A stretch of 38,069 nt of DNA from Candidatus Gastranaerophilales bacterium (GTDB lineage: Bacteria > Cyanobacteriota > Vampirovibrionia > Gastranaerophilales > Gastranaerophilaceae). Shown one piece after another: positions 15,991 to 24,569 of this stretch. How positions within the stretch are numbered: the stretch's first letter is position 1; each line of letters opens with the position of its first letter. Under the pieces are notes generated by a model, which saw only the letters and a program-made list of their open reading frames with translations, did not search any database and was not told the origin of the DNA. The translations under genes were made by a program, and so were the position numbers. Where the stretch lies: assembly GCA_944322865.1 (NCBI GenBank), contig CALUQJ010000010.1, positions 1 to 38,069 of the forward strand, given 5' to 3'.

Positions 15991-16156
15991 TCCATTGTTT
16001 AAATTTTCTAAGACTCCGGATAAATTTTAGTTATAAAAGAGGAATACTTTCCGGTAGTGCATCTGCTACTTTAGACTCTCGTTTCTCTTTTTAAAAAGTT
16101 TATAATTAATATGTGCACTTATTCATATGTATAAGTCTTATATAGGAGAAACGATT

Positions 16157-16498
16157 ATGAAAAAAACACTTTTAGCACTTGCGATATTAGGATTTTTTAT
16201 TGTCCCGCAGCAAGAATCACAAGCTTGGGAGTATAACGGTATAAGCAGCCTTAACCCCATGCCGGCGCTTTCTTATCTGAATCCGCTGCCATACTTCGGC
16301 ATTGGGGAAAATAAAACAACTTTTAGTTTAAATCCATTTACAGGATTTAAAAATTGTAAAACCTGTAAGGCAGACCCGTGCGATCCTTGCGTTGCCCCTA
16401 AACAGGCATGTAATGAATGCGCACAGCCGATAAATCCTTGTCCTACTTGCCGTAAGGCATTGGATGAATGCTCCTGCCACCAAAACTATGGCTATTAA
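16157..16498 (+). CDS. Small Cys-rich secreted protein
   Basis: The product of about 113 residues belongs to no family I recognise. ATG 16157 is chosen because GGAGA sits just upstream; the frame extends ten codons further without a better site. A Sec signal peptide covers residues 1-23 (MKKTLLALAILGFFIVPQQESQA). The mature part has a Pro/Asn/Leu-rich segment (SSLNPMPALSYLNPLPYFG) and then ten cysteines within about 44 residues, mostly as CxxC pairs (CKTC, CDPC, CNEC, CPTC, CSCH). That could mean disulfide cross-linking at the surface or metal binding. An inverted repeat lies just after the stop codon. Confidence 0.75.
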   Translation: MKKTLLALAILGFFIVPQQESQAWEYNGISSLNPMPALSYLNPLPYFGIGENKTTFSLNPFTGFKNCKTCKADPCDPCVAPKQACNECAQPINPCPTCRKALDECSCHQNYGY

Positions 16499-16504
16499 TT
16501 TATG

Positions 16505-16532
16505 ATAATCTTTATAAAGATATAAAGATTAT
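16505..16532. repeat. Perfect 11-bp inverted repeat after the Cys-rich gene
   Basis: ATAATCTTTAT (16505-16515) and ATAAAGATTAT (16522-16532) form a perfect stem with a six-base loop starting six bases after the stop codon. No T-run follows, so it is either a weak terminator, an mRNA 3'-end stabiliser or a protein-binding palindrome. Confidence 0.6.
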
Positions 16533-16608
16533 GTAAGGAAATCCCATGTCAGCTAAATTTTATCTTATAATAATAACATAGTTAAGAATAAAGTGAATGG
16601 AGATAATT

Positions 16609-16893
16609 ATGGAATCAGTAAACGACATTCTTTCAAAATTAGAAAACGCAGACAATTCAACAAAAAATGAATTAGAAAATGAATTAGTTAACATCGGTAC
16701 ATCTGTTTTGCCGGAATTGGTAAATAAATTACAGGTAGTCAGAGGTGTAAAGCGCGGTGTGGTTGCTATGACTTTAATTAGAATCGGCGATGCATCAGTT
16801 AAATACCTTAAAAAAGCAGCTGAAGTTAACAAAGATTTTGAATGGGTTGCCGAATACTTGATTAGAGAAATTAAAGGTACTGTTGCCGCTTAA
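16609..16893 (+). CDS. Small HEAT-like repeat protein
   Basis: This is a 94-residue helical protein without signal peptide. ATG 16609 is preferred to ATG 16597 because GGAG lies six bases before it. The sequence reads as two or three short helical pairs (NELENELVNIGTSVLPELVNKLQ, GVVAMTLIRIGDASVKYLKKAA), matching the look of HEAT or PBS-lyase-type repeats: a residue pattern of I-G-x-x-(A/S)-(V/L)-x-x-L. Function is unknown; such short proteins usually bind other proteins. It is followed by its own strong terminator, so it is probably a single-gene transcript. Confidence 0.7.
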   Translation: MESVNDILSKLENADNSTKNELENELVNIGTSVLPELVNKLQVVRGVKRGVVAMTLIRIGDASVKYLKKAAEVNKDFEWVAEYLIREIKGTVAA

Positions 16894-16911
16894 TTTCAAA
16901 AATATAATTTT

Positions 16912-16940
16912 AAAAAGCCGGTTAACAGCCGGCTTTTTTT
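16912..16940 (+). terminator. Rho-independent terminator of the HEAT-like gene
   Basis: AAAAAGCCGG (16912-16921) and CCGGCTTTTT (from 16929) pair around a seven-base loop and run into seven Ts. It lies between the HEAT-like gene and the start of the next coding region. Confidence 0.92.
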
Positions 16941-16957
16941 GTGCAATAATTATTGAC

Positions 16958-18460
16958 ATGGGGAAAAAGAGTATCATATTTTATACAACATTATTACTAT
17001 TATTGCTGGCGTATGCATTAAACGCCTCTTTTCTGGATTTTGATTTATGGGCAAGACTTATAGCCGGCATGGGGGTAATTGACGGCGGACATGTACTAAC
17101 TGAAGATTTTCTGTCTTATACTCCTGTGCACACCTGGTATGACCATGAGTGGGGAGCCGGGGTTATTTTTTACGCCTTTCTTAAACTCTTTGGACATTAC
17201 GGAATACTTTTATTACAGGTAATTTTACCGTTTTTGACCTTCTTTGTCGCAACACGCGTAACAAAAATCAGAACAGGAACTCAGCCGTATAATCTTTTAT
17301 TTTATTTTTTCTGCCTGATGGCTGCTATGAGTAATTTAAATCATCCGGTTAGATGCCACCTTTTTAGCTTTCTGTTTTTTGCTTTGTTTATATACATCCT
17401 TGAAAAAGTCAGACATGGAAAATCGCCAAAGCTGCTTATCTTGCTGCCTTTTTTAACTATTCTCTGGAACAATATCCATGGTGGTGTTGTAGCAGGACTT
17501 GGGCTTATCGGCATGTATATTGCTGGAGAAATATATAACAGAAAGCCGTTCAAGAACTATATTTATGCATTAATCGCTTCATGCGCGGTTTTGGCAATTA
17601 ATCCATGGGGATTTGAGTATATAAAATTTTTACTGACAGCTACAACTATGAATAGACCGTTAATTGTTGAATGGCAAGGCTTGTTCTCTGAGGTTCACAG
17701 ACCTTATCAAATTATTTTTAAAACGTTCTTGTGCGCTGTCGTGGTAATTGAATTGCTTAACTTGAATAAAGCCATTAAAAACTCATCTTTATTACAGCTT
17801 TACCAAAAAGCAGACAAGGTAAAATGGATTGTACTTCTTGTAACAGCGTACCTTTCAATAACGCACATTAAGATGCTTCCGTTTTTCTGTGTGGCTGTTG
17901 CCTGCTACTGCTATGAGGATCTGGCATGGATATTCCAAAAGGTTAATGAAAAAGCGGTTTATATACTGCTAATCGGCATGTCATTATATACAATTGCAGT
18001 TAAACAAATTGAATTGCCGATAAATTTTTCGATTTATCCGGTGGCAGAAGTTGAATTTTTAAAAGTAAATAACATCAAAGGCAATATCCTTGTGGATTTC
18101 GGTATCGGAAGTTTTGCCTCATACAAACTCTATCCTGACTGTAAAATTTATATGGACGGTCGGTATGAAGAAGTTTATCCTGATGAATTGCTGACAATAA
18201 ACGACAGATTTTATGCGACAAAAGGCTCCTGGGACGATGTTTTATATAAATATCCGCCGGATATTATACTGATACAGAATAATCTTCCGGTATATAAATT
18301 AATGCTCAAAAAAGAGGGCTGGCACAGGATTTATGAAGGAAGCGTATTTGCCGTATTTGTAAACGATAAATTGTATACCGGAAACTACAAAATGCCTTCA
18401 TTAGAGCGTGAATACTATAAAAAAACGCTGTTTGACACAGATATAAAATTTACAAGGTAA
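16958..18460 (+). CDS. GT-C-like polytopic membrane protein
   Basis: The product of 500 residues has about ten hydrophobic segments in its first 360 residues and a soluble C-terminal domain. The N-terminal luminal-type loop (FLDFDLWARLIAG, then DFLSYTPVHTWYDHEWGAG) is the pattern seen in GT-C-fold membrane glycosyltransferase-like proteins, where an early Asp and the WxDHEW segment are conserved. The soluble part contains KIYMDGRYEEVYP, also typical of that family. Substrate and lipid donor are unknown. ATG 16958 is used because starting earlier would translate through the terminator hairpin; no ribosome binding site is visible. The patatin gene follows four bases later. Confidence 0.68.
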   Translation: MGKKSIIFYTTLLLLLLAYALNASFLDFDLWARLIAGMGVIDGGHVLTEDFLSYTPVHTWYDHEWGAGVIFYAFLKLFGHYGILLLQVILPFLTFFVATRVTKIRTGTQPYNLLFYFFCLMAAMSNLNHPVRCHLFSFLFFALFIYILEKVRHGKSPKLLILLPFLTILWNNIHGGVVAGLGLIGMYIAGEIYNRKPFKNYIYALIASCAVLAINPWGFEYIKFLLTATTMNRPLIVEWQGLFSEVHRPYQIIFKTFLCAVVVIELLNLNKAIKNSSLLQLYQKADKVKWIVLLVTAYLSITHIKMLPFFCVAVACYCYEDLAWIFQKVNEKAVYILLIGMSLYTIAVKQIELPINFSIYPVAEVEFLKVNNIKGNILVDFGIGSFASYKLYPDCKIYMDGRYEEVYPDELLTINDRFYATKGSWDDVLYKYPPDIILIQNNLPVYKLMLKKEGWHRIYEGSVFAVFVNDKLYTGNYKMPSLEREYYKKTLFDTDIKFTR

Positions 18461-18464
18461 ACTT

Positions 18465-19682
18465 ATGGATAAAAATTGTTTAAAATACGCATGTTTGTTT
18501 GGCGGCGGAGCAATTAGAGGGGCAGCTCATGTCGGAGTTGTAAAGGCACTGGAAGAGCTGAATATTGAGTATGAAACAATAGGCGGCTCATCAGTCGGCT
18601 CAATTGTTGCGGCATTACTTGCGGTGGGGTATACGGCAGTTGAACTGCGCGAGGTATTTTTGCAGGCAAATTTTGAATTATTCAGGGATATCCAATTCAA
18701 CTTAGGTGAAAAATTTGCGATAAGTAAAGGGGAAATATTTCTGGATTGGGTAAGAGAACTTATTGAAAAAAAATATTACGGTGAGGCTTATAATAAGGGC
18801 GCTAATGAACCTGTAAGGTTTTGTGATATCAATAAAAATCTTGTTATAATAACAACTGATTTAACAAATTTTCACTGTAAAGAATTTTCAAAAAAATACA
18901 CGCCTGATTTTGAGATAGCAACAGCCGTCAGAATATCTTCCTGCATGCCGGGATTGATGAAACCTTTTGAATATGACAATAACATTCTTGTAGACGGTGA
19001 TTTGCAAAAATCATGGCCTATGTGGCGGCTTTCTGACAGTTTGGATAACCTTGATGAAAGAATTTTGGAAATAAGACTGGAAGGCGGCTGCGGCGGTAAA
19101 GATATGGGAACTCTTAACTATGTGAACACTGTCTATAGTTGCGTAACTTCTATTGCTACTGAATTTGTAATAGACAGGTATTCTGGCAATGATAAATATG
19201 ATTTTATTGTTTTGAATACAGGTGATATAATTATCATTGATTTTAACCAGTCAAAAGAAAACCGTGAAAAAATGATGGATTCAGGCTATAAAGAAACAAT
19301 CCGGTACTTCAAGGAATATCTGCCTAAGAAAAAGGATCTTTTATTTGAAATTTATGACAGCTTGTATAGTATGTTCGGGCGTATAAACAGTGCTATACTT
19401 TCTAAAAATGTCAAAAAAGCCAAAATGCTTCTAGGTGAGGTATTTATGTATCTAGCGGATCATTCCAAATTTATTGACAAGAATATACAGGATATGATTT
19501 TGGCTTACCGTAACGACTTTCTCGATAACATAAAATATCCCGCATTGTTCGGTATAACAAGACTTAATAACTCAAAAGAAATTCTGGCTCAAACAGAAAA
19601 TATTCTTGCTTTGCTAAAAAATAAAGTTTTAGAGATGAAAGATTATAATTTATTAATCCGCAAGAAAAATATTGACAATTAA
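18465..19682 (+). CDS. Patatin-like phospholipase
   Basis: This is a 405-residue protein with the patatin Ser-Asp dyad: glycine-rich oxyanion loop FGGGAIRGAAH (about residues 12-22), nucleophile elbow GSSVG (Ser about 43), and the Asp in VDGD (about 177, where most members have DGG or DGA). The family hydrolyses acyl chains of phospholipids or other esters. No signal peptide or membrane helix is seen, so it should be cytoplasmic or peripheral. The C-terminal 190 residues are helical and unassigned. It forms a two-gene unit with the GT-C-like gene. The 3' end overlaps the promoter of the following tRNA gene. Confidence 0.9.
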   Translation: MDKNCLKYACLFGGGAIRGAAHVGVVKALEELNIEYETIGGSSVGSIVAALLAVGYTAVELREVFLQANFELFRDIQFNLGEKFAISKGEIFLDWVRELIEKKYYGEAYNKGANEPVRFCDINKNLVIITTDLTNFHCKEFSKKYTPDFEIATAVRISSCMPGLMKPFEYDNNILVDGDLQKSWPMWRLSDSLDNLDERILEIRLEGGCGGKDMGTLNYVNTVYSCVTSIATEFVIDRYSGNDKYDFIVLNTGDIIIIDFNQSKENREKMMDSGYKETIRYFKEYLPKKKDLLFEIYDSLYSMFGRINSAILSKNVKKAKMLLGEVFMYLADHSKFIDKNIQDMILAYRNDFLDNIKYPALFGITRLNNSKEILAQTENILALLKNKVLEMKDYNLLIRKKNIDN

Positions 19683-19700
19683 GTCTGTTTACCGTAACAT
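19672..19700 (+). promoter_or_regulatory. Promoter of tRNA-Leu(UAA)
   Basis: TTGACA (19672-19677) and TAACAT (19695-19700) have a 17-base spacer. The -35 box lies inside the last codons of the patatin gene, and transcription would start about 20 bases before the tRNA. Confidence 0.7.
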
Positions 19701-19727
19701 AAATAATGTCAATTGAAAGATAAATAA

Positions 19728-19814
19728 GCCCTGGTGGCGGAATCGGTAGACGCGTTGGACTTAAAATCCAATTGGGTTAATCACTCAGTGCCAGTTCAAG
19801 TCTGGCCCAGGGCA
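19728..19814 (+). tRNA. tRNA-Leu(UAA)
   Basis: A full class II cloverleaf of 87 bases is visible: acceptor GCCCTGG (19728-19734) with CCAGGGC (19807-19813) and discriminator A. The anticodon stem TTGGA/TCCAA holds the loop CTTAAAA with anticodon TAA at 19762-19764. There is a long variable arm, and the T-arm is GCCAG-TTCAAGT-CTGGC. CCA is not encoded. No intron interrupts the anticodon loop, unlike many cyanobacterial tRNA-Leu(UAA) genes, which carry a group I intron there. Confidence 0.97.
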
Positions 19815-19857
19815 CTCTTAAAAAAAATTTTTAAATATCTTAGAAAAAATTAGAGTT

Positions 19858-19884
19858 GCAGTTTTTTATAAACTGCTTTTTTTT
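19858..19884 (+). terminator. Rho-independent terminator of tRNA-Leu(UAA)
   Basis: GCAGTTT (19858-19864) and AAACTGC (19870-19876) pair and are followed by eight Ts. Confidence 0.88.
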
Positions 19885-19977
19885 GTGGAAAAATTCTAGA
19901 ACGATAAGCTGCGCTGTTACACTTGCATGTAGATATTGCCTGTTCGCCTCTACACCTGTCTGACAAATTTTTAGCTT

Positions 19978-20994
19978 CTAAGCGACTATTTCTGTTATTT
20001 TGTCCCAGTTAAAGTATTTTGTATGCGCAAAGTTTTTTAGCGCAGTTTGATTTTCTGTAAGCAATTGTTCAAATTTATCCTCAAAATCTCCGGTATTATC
20101 AAGTGAAATAACAGGAATGCCGGCTTCAAGAGCCAATTTTTCCACTTTTTGATCGTAATTTATACCAAGAGATTTCACACCATACTTAAGACCTATAACA
20201 AGCGCATGAAACCGCATTGCTATCAGATATTCTAATTTGGATATTGCGTTTATAATTTCCGAATTAGATACATTGTAGAGTATTTTTGCATTTATATCAG
20301 GATTAACCAGCTTTAATTCTTTTATAAATTCTTCGCACACATTATTATCTAAAGCTGCCTGAAACGGCAATATAATAATTTTTTTGTCCGGAAATTTTCT
20401 GGAAGTTATATCTGCAAGTTTTTTTATAAAGTCGCTGTTCATGGTTTTAAAGCTTCTCAATTGTATTCCGACTGCCTGTTCTTTTGCTACAGGTATGTCC
20501 GGCAATGTGAATGCAGGATCGCATACTAGGTCAGATGATATACCGTTTTTTGTAAGCAGAGCATGACTTTTTTCATCACGCACAGATAGATAATCGCATT
20601 TTTTTAGCAGTGTAAATACTATTTTTTGAGCAAAAAGATTATTTATCGGACCAATTCCCTGGGCAAAAATTATTACCTTTTTCTTCAGACAAAGAGCAAT
20701 AAATATAATCAGAGAATAATAAACAAGACTTTTTAGGCTTGTTACATCCTGTAAAAGGCTTCCGCCTCCAGATATCAAAACATCTGAATTTTTTATGGTT
20801 TTGATAACGTTTTTTAAGTCAAAACTTTTTATTGCATTAATGTCATAGTTTTTTCGGCTCCAATCCGGATCTGATGAGAAAACAGTAATCTCTGCATTGA
20901 GTTTTTTTAATTTCTCTGTCAGAATAGATAGAATGAGTTCATCACCGAAATTTTTAAAGCCGTAATAACCGGAAATAACGACTTTTTTAGACAC
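19978..20994 (-). CDS. csaB: Polysaccharide pyruvyltransferase, CsaB-like
   Basis: CsaB-type enzymes add ketal-linked pyruvate to wall polysaccharide, making the ligand for SLH domains. The product of 338 residues shows the family landmarks: VVISGYYGFKNFGDELIL at the N-terminus, ISGGGSLLQD, FAQGIGPI, LSVRDEKS, and the C-terminal AMRFHALVIGLKYGVKSLGINYDQKV. The GTG at 20994 is chosen because GGAGG lies five bases upstream, although the frame is open 13 codons further. It overlaps the end of kdgK by eight bases, so the two are coupled. The SLH protein at 14651 is a plausible beneficiary; the actual polymer substrate is not known from sequence. Confidence 0.87.
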   Translation of the reverse strand: MSKKVVISGYYGFKNFGDELILSILTEKLKKLNAEITVFSSDPDWSRKNYDINAIKSFDLKNVIKTIKNSDVLISGGGSLLQDVTSLKSLVYYSLIIFIALCLKKKVIIFAQGIGPINNLFAQKIVFTLLKKCDYLSVRDEKSHALLTKNGISSDLVCDPAFTLPDIPVAKEQAVGIQLRSFKTMNSDFIKKLADITSRKFPDKKIIILPFQAALDNNVCEEFIKELKLVNPDINAKILYNVSNSEIINAISKLEYLIAMRFHALVIGLKYGVKSLGINYDQKVEKLALEAGIPVISLDNTGDFEDKFEQLLTENQTALKNFAHTKYFNWDKITEIVA

Positions 20995-21934
20995 TACAGC
21001 CTCCGTTATAGATTTTAAAAATATCATCAGCATAAGGTAAGGATTTTATTGCGCCGATTTTGCCGCATTGAAGTCCGGCAACAATAGAACCTATTCTTGC
21101 AGCTTCAACAGGAGAGTAGCCATGGGTTATTGCGTGTAAAAATCCTCCGTTAAAGGCATCGCCAGAGCAAGTTGTATCAATGACGTTTTTAGCAAAAAAT
21201 TCAACGAATTTTATACTGCCATTGGCACCGACAAAATATCCGCATTTTTCGCTTGCCTTTATCACAACAATTGAAACACCCATATCCCAGAGTTTTTTGA
21301 TAATGTTTTCGGCAGAATCCAGTTCCAGAATATTAACAGTATCGTATTTAGCGCTCATAAACAAAATATCAACATCTTCTATGATATTGTTAAAATATTC
21401 ACGCGCCTCCTCTGGAGTTGAAGTTCTGAGAGAGTAATTAGGATCATATGCGGTCTGGATACCGTTTTGCTTAGCAATCCGAAAGGCGTAAGAAACAGCT
21501 TCTCGGGCTGACATTGAAAGTGTTTGCGTTATGCCTGAGGTATAAATCATTTTGGCTGATTTAATATATTCTTCTGAGATATCGTCAATTGAGAGTTTAG
21601 AAGGGGCAATTTTTTTTCTGTAATATTCAAACTCTTTTTCCTGAATAGTAGGTCGCGCGATAAAATAAAGACCATTTTGTTCTTCTGTCAATTTTACCTG
21701 AGAAATATCGAGTCCTTCAGCGTTCCAGCTGTCAAGAAGGTAATCTTTAAACGCGTCATCGCCTACTTTTGTAATAAATCCGACTCTCGAGCCGGCGCGC
21801 AGCGCAGCAATTGCGGTAGCCAAAGCATCGCCGCCATAGTATTTGTGCAGACATTCAGCGCAGCTAAGTTTTAAATCAGTTGATAATTCTATTAAACTTT
21901 CGCCTATTGCAACAATATCAAATTTCTGTTCCAT
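20987..21934 (-). CDS. kdgK: PfkB-family sugar kinase, probable 2-keto-3-deoxygluconate kinase
   Basis: This is a 315-residue ribokinase-fold kinase. The first PfkB region is visible as KYYGGDALATAIAALRAGSRVGFITKVGDDAFKD, and the C-terminal signature as DTTCSGDAFNGGFLHA. The catalytic Asp of GDAF is kept, but the usual GAGD is CSGD. Assignment to 2-keto-3-deoxygluconate kinase rests mainly on the adjacent KDPG aldolase gene, three bases upstream, since PfkB kinases with different sugars look alike; fructokinase or another ketose kinase remains possible. The product KDPG would feed the aldolase. AAAGGA precedes the ATG. Confidence 0.8.
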   Translation of the reverse strand: MEQKFDIVAIGESLIELSTDLKLSCAECLHKYYGGDALATAIAALRAGSRVGFITKVGDDAFKDYLLDSWNAEGLDISQVKLTEEQNGLYFIARPTIQEKEFEYYRKKIAPSKLSIDDISEEYIKSAKMIYTSGITQTLSMSAREAVSYAFRIAKQNGIQTAYDPNYSLRTSTPEEAREYFNNIIEDVDILFMSAKYDTVNILELDSAENIIKKLWDMGVSIVVIKASEKCGYFVGANGSIKFVEFFAKNVIDTTCSGDAFNGGFLHAITHGYSPVEAARIGSIVAGLQCGKIGAIKSLPYADDIFKIYNGGCSV

Positions 21935-21937
21935 ACA

Positions 21938-22546
21938 CTATCCTTTTAATTCTGCAAGAATTTTTTTAGCGCGTGACGTAATTTCTGAGAGTGAATACCC
22001 ATCATAAAAATCTCTTCCGACAGCAACAGTCTGAGCTCCTGCATCAATATAGTTTTTTACTTCGCTAAGTTTTACATTACCGGTTGGCATGACTTTTAAA
22101 AACGGCATTGGTCGCAGTAAATCTTCAATATACATAGCTCCGCCCATTGCTGTGATTGGATATATTTTAACAAGCGGAACACGTGCTTTCCAGGCTGAAT
22201 AAGCTTCATTAGCAGTAGAAGTACCTGCTATGTAAGGTATCATGCGATCTTTAGAAATTTTCACCAGATTCATCTGGAAAATAGGGGAAGATATAATTTT
22301 TGCCCCACAGTTTATGGCTGCTTTTGCCTGCATTGAAGTTATAACGCCGCCCGCACAAACTCCGGCATGCTTTGAAATTTCTTCTATGACATTAAACATG
22401 TCTATATTTTCTATGTTAATTTCTAATATTTTTATACCGCCTTCTATTAATGCAAGTGCTGTGTCTTTTATTTTTGCGGCATCTTTTCCCCTCAAGATTG
22501 GTAAAATCTTTTCGTCTGATAATAGTTCTATTAAGTTTTTATTCAT
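21938..22546 (-). CDS. eda: KDPG/KHG aldolase
   Basis: Eda splits 2-keto-3-deoxy-6-phosphogluconate into pyruvate and glyceraldehyde-3-phosphate. The product of 202 residues has the family length and motifs: ILPILRGKD near the start, GIKILEINIEN with the catalytic Glu, a CAGGVITSMQAKAAINCGAKIISSPIF strand-loop, and the Schiff-base lysine in LVKIYPITAMGG. ATG 22546 is chosen for its AAAGGA site; the longer frame has none. With kdgK it forms the lower part of a hexuronate or Entner-Doudoroff-type route. No edd (6-phosphogluconate dehydratase) is present in this window. Confidence 0.93.
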   Translation of the reverse strand: MNKNLIELLSDEKILPILRGKDAAKIKDTALALIEGGIKILEINIENIDMFNVIEEISKHAGVCAGGVITSMQAKAAINCGAKIISSPIFQMNLVKISKDRMIPYIAGTSTANEAYSAWKARVPLVKIYPITAMGGAMYIEDLLRPMPFLKVMPTGNVKLSEVKNYIDAGAQTVAVGRDFYDGYSLSEITSRAKKILAELKG

Positions 22547-22607
22547 AATTTGTCCTTTTACTGCTGTTATTATATCATAAAATATAGAATAAAGGAAAAA
22601 TCTTAAC

Positions 22608-24569
22608 ATGGCTAATCTGAAATCAAAACTTAAATCAAAAAGTTTTTTTGTGTATTCGACATTAATACATATATTTTTGTCAATTATAATAATTCTGGCA
22701 TCTTACCTATTTTTAGTGCCGAATGTTTACAATTTTATGGTAAAGAATTTTTCGGCAACAGAAACCGGAGATAATAATATTGCGCTGATTGTTATTGACG
22801 ACAAATCGGTTGACAGATACCGCTGGCCATGGAAACGCGAACTTTATGCTGATATTTTTAATTACTTTAATGAATACAGTTCTCCGGCAATTGTTGGTTT
22901 TGATTCTATTCCATCGGCGCCGGATCACGAAAATCCCGAATCTGATTTAAAGTTTTTCGACTCAATGAAAAAAAACGATAAACTCGTTGTGGGATTTGCC
23001 CCTTCAATTGCGCAATACGAAGCGCAGCAGGAAGGATATAATGACAAATTTAAAAAGAAATTTGCAATAAATGTTGTTGATAAACGCAACTACATTCCGC
23101 AGGAAAGCTATCACAGTATATCTTACTATCCTGATGGATATTTTAATTCTGTAAAATATGCTGGTTCTGTAAATAACACTCCGAATATCAACGGTTATCT
23201 TGTACAGGCGGATCAGGTGGTAACGATTCAAGGGACTACTTATCCTTCATTAGCACTTAGAATGTATCTGCTTTTGAATAGTGCTGATACTATAACGATT
23301 AATGATGAAAATATACTTGTAGATAAGACAGGATTAACAATTCCAGGATTTTCAACTTCAAACGGGTTTAAAAACTCAATCCATTTTTACTCACGACATA
23401 AAAATTCTGAGTATTCACACAAACAATACTCTGCTGTCGACATAATAGATTCTTATAAAGCCTTAAAAAATGGAGAAAAACCGGTTATAGATCCCGCGGA
23501 ATTTAACGGCAAATTTGTTCTGATAGGGGCAAACGCAAGGGCAGCAGCGCTCGGGCTAGATGATACGGTTGCAACTCCTATGCTGCAAAAACATCCGGGA
23601 GTTGATATTCAGGCAACAATTCTTGACAATCTGCTAAATGACGAATTTATATCTCTTCCGCCATTTAGCTGCGAATTAGCTTTTATCCTCCTTTTGACAG
23701 TGGCAACATTTGTTTTGATAAGCCGGCTCTCATTTTTCCGTTCGCTCATTATGCTGATAGTTATAGGCGCAGGATATTTTATATTCTGTATTCTTGCATA
23801 TAGGAATAACCTGGCATTTGATGTCATAACCCCGCTTTTAGTACAGTTGATTACAATGATTTTTGCCTACTCTTTCCGTTTTATCCTTGAAGGTAAAAAC
23901 AAAGAGAAAATTAAGCAGGCTATGGGCAAATATCTTTCTCAGGACATTATGAAAAATGTTGTAAAAAACATTGATAACATAACTCTTGGCGGTAAAAGAG
24001 CAAATGTAACAGTTCTTTTTGCCGACATAAGAGGTTTTACAAGTATGAGTGAAAAAATGACTGCTGAAGAAGTTTCAATGATTCTGAACGAATATTTTAG
24101 CGAAATAGAACCAATTATTACAAAATACAACGGTGTAATCAATAAATTTATCGGGGATGCCGTAATGGCAATATTCGGAGAACCTATTCAGGATATTAAC
24201 CACCCGACAAATGCGGTCAAATGCGCTTATGCAATGCTTAAAAAAGTAGAATGGCTGCAAGACAAATGGCTTAATGAAGGCAAACCTAAAATTGAAATCG
24301 GTGTCGGTATTAACACAGGTGATGCATTTGTAGGCAATATAGGCTCTGAAAAACGTCTTGAATACACCGTTATCGGGGATATGGTTAACCTTGCAAGTCG
24401 TATTGAAAGCTACAACAAAGTTTATAAAACAAACTTTTTGATAAGTTCATCCACCTATAACCAGGTAAGTTCTATCGTGGACGTGATCAAAATAAGCGAG
24501 GTTACAATCCGCGGCAAAGCTAAAAAAATGGATATTTATGAAGTATTGAGAGTAAGCAGCAATGATTGA
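22608..24569 (+). CDS. CHASE2-domain class III adenylate/guanylate cyclase
   Basis: The 653-residue membrane protein has an N-terminal membrane helix (about 15-38) and an extracytoplasmic CHASE2 sensor (about 50-340; ALIVIDDKSVDRYRWPWKRELYADIF is characteristic). Three membrane helices follow (about 350-430), then a class III cyclase domain (about 465-640). Both metal-binding Asp residues are present (VLFADIRGFTSMSEKM and FIGDAVMAIFG). The adenine-type Lys (INKFIGD) and the catalytic Asn/Arg in YTVIGDMVNLASRIES fit cAMP production, though cGMP cannot be excluded. This architecture is common in cyanobacteria. The gene overlaps recG by eight bases and diverges from eda. Confidence 0.92.
   Translation: MANLKSKLKSKSFFVYSTLIHIFLSIIIILASYLFLVPNVYNFMVKNFSATETGDNNIALIVIDDKSVDRYRWPWKRELYADIFNYFNEYSSPAIVGFDSIPSAPDHENPESDLKFFDSMKKNDKLVVGFAPSIAQYEAQQEGYNDKFKKKFAINVVDKRNYIPQESYHSISYYPDGYFNSVKYAGSVNNTPNINGYLVQADQVVTIQGTTYPSLALRMYLLLNSADTITINDENILVDKTGLTIPGFSTSNGFKNSIHFYSRHKNSEYSHKQYSAVDIIDSYKALKNGEKPVIDPAEFNGKFVLIGANARAAALGLDDTVATPMLQKHPGVDIQATILDNLLNDEFISLPPFSCELAFILLLTVATFVLISRLSFFRSLIMLIVIGAGYFIFCILAYRNNLAFDVITPLLVQLITMIFAYSFRFILEGKNKEKIKQAMGKYLSQDIMKNVVKNIDNITLGGKRANVTVLFADIRGFTSMSEKMTAEEVSMILNEYFSEIEPIITKYNGVINKFIGDAVMAIFGEPIQDINHPTNAVKCAYAMLKKVEWLQDKWLNEGKPKIEIGVGINTGDAFVGNIGSEKRLEYTVIGDMVNLASRIESYNKVYKTNFLISSSTYNQVSSIVDVIKISEVTIRGKAKKMDIYEVLRVSSND

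Noticed and set aside
16883-16957. Upstream extension of the GT-C-like gene
   Set aside because: It would translate through the terminator hairpin of the preceding gene and the residues do not resemble the family N-terminus.
19815-19977. Possible small gene or terminator for csaB in the gap after tRNA-Leu(UAA)
   Set aside because: Only a TGTAGA/TCTACA stem without T-run was seen on the minus strand, and no frame with a start site.
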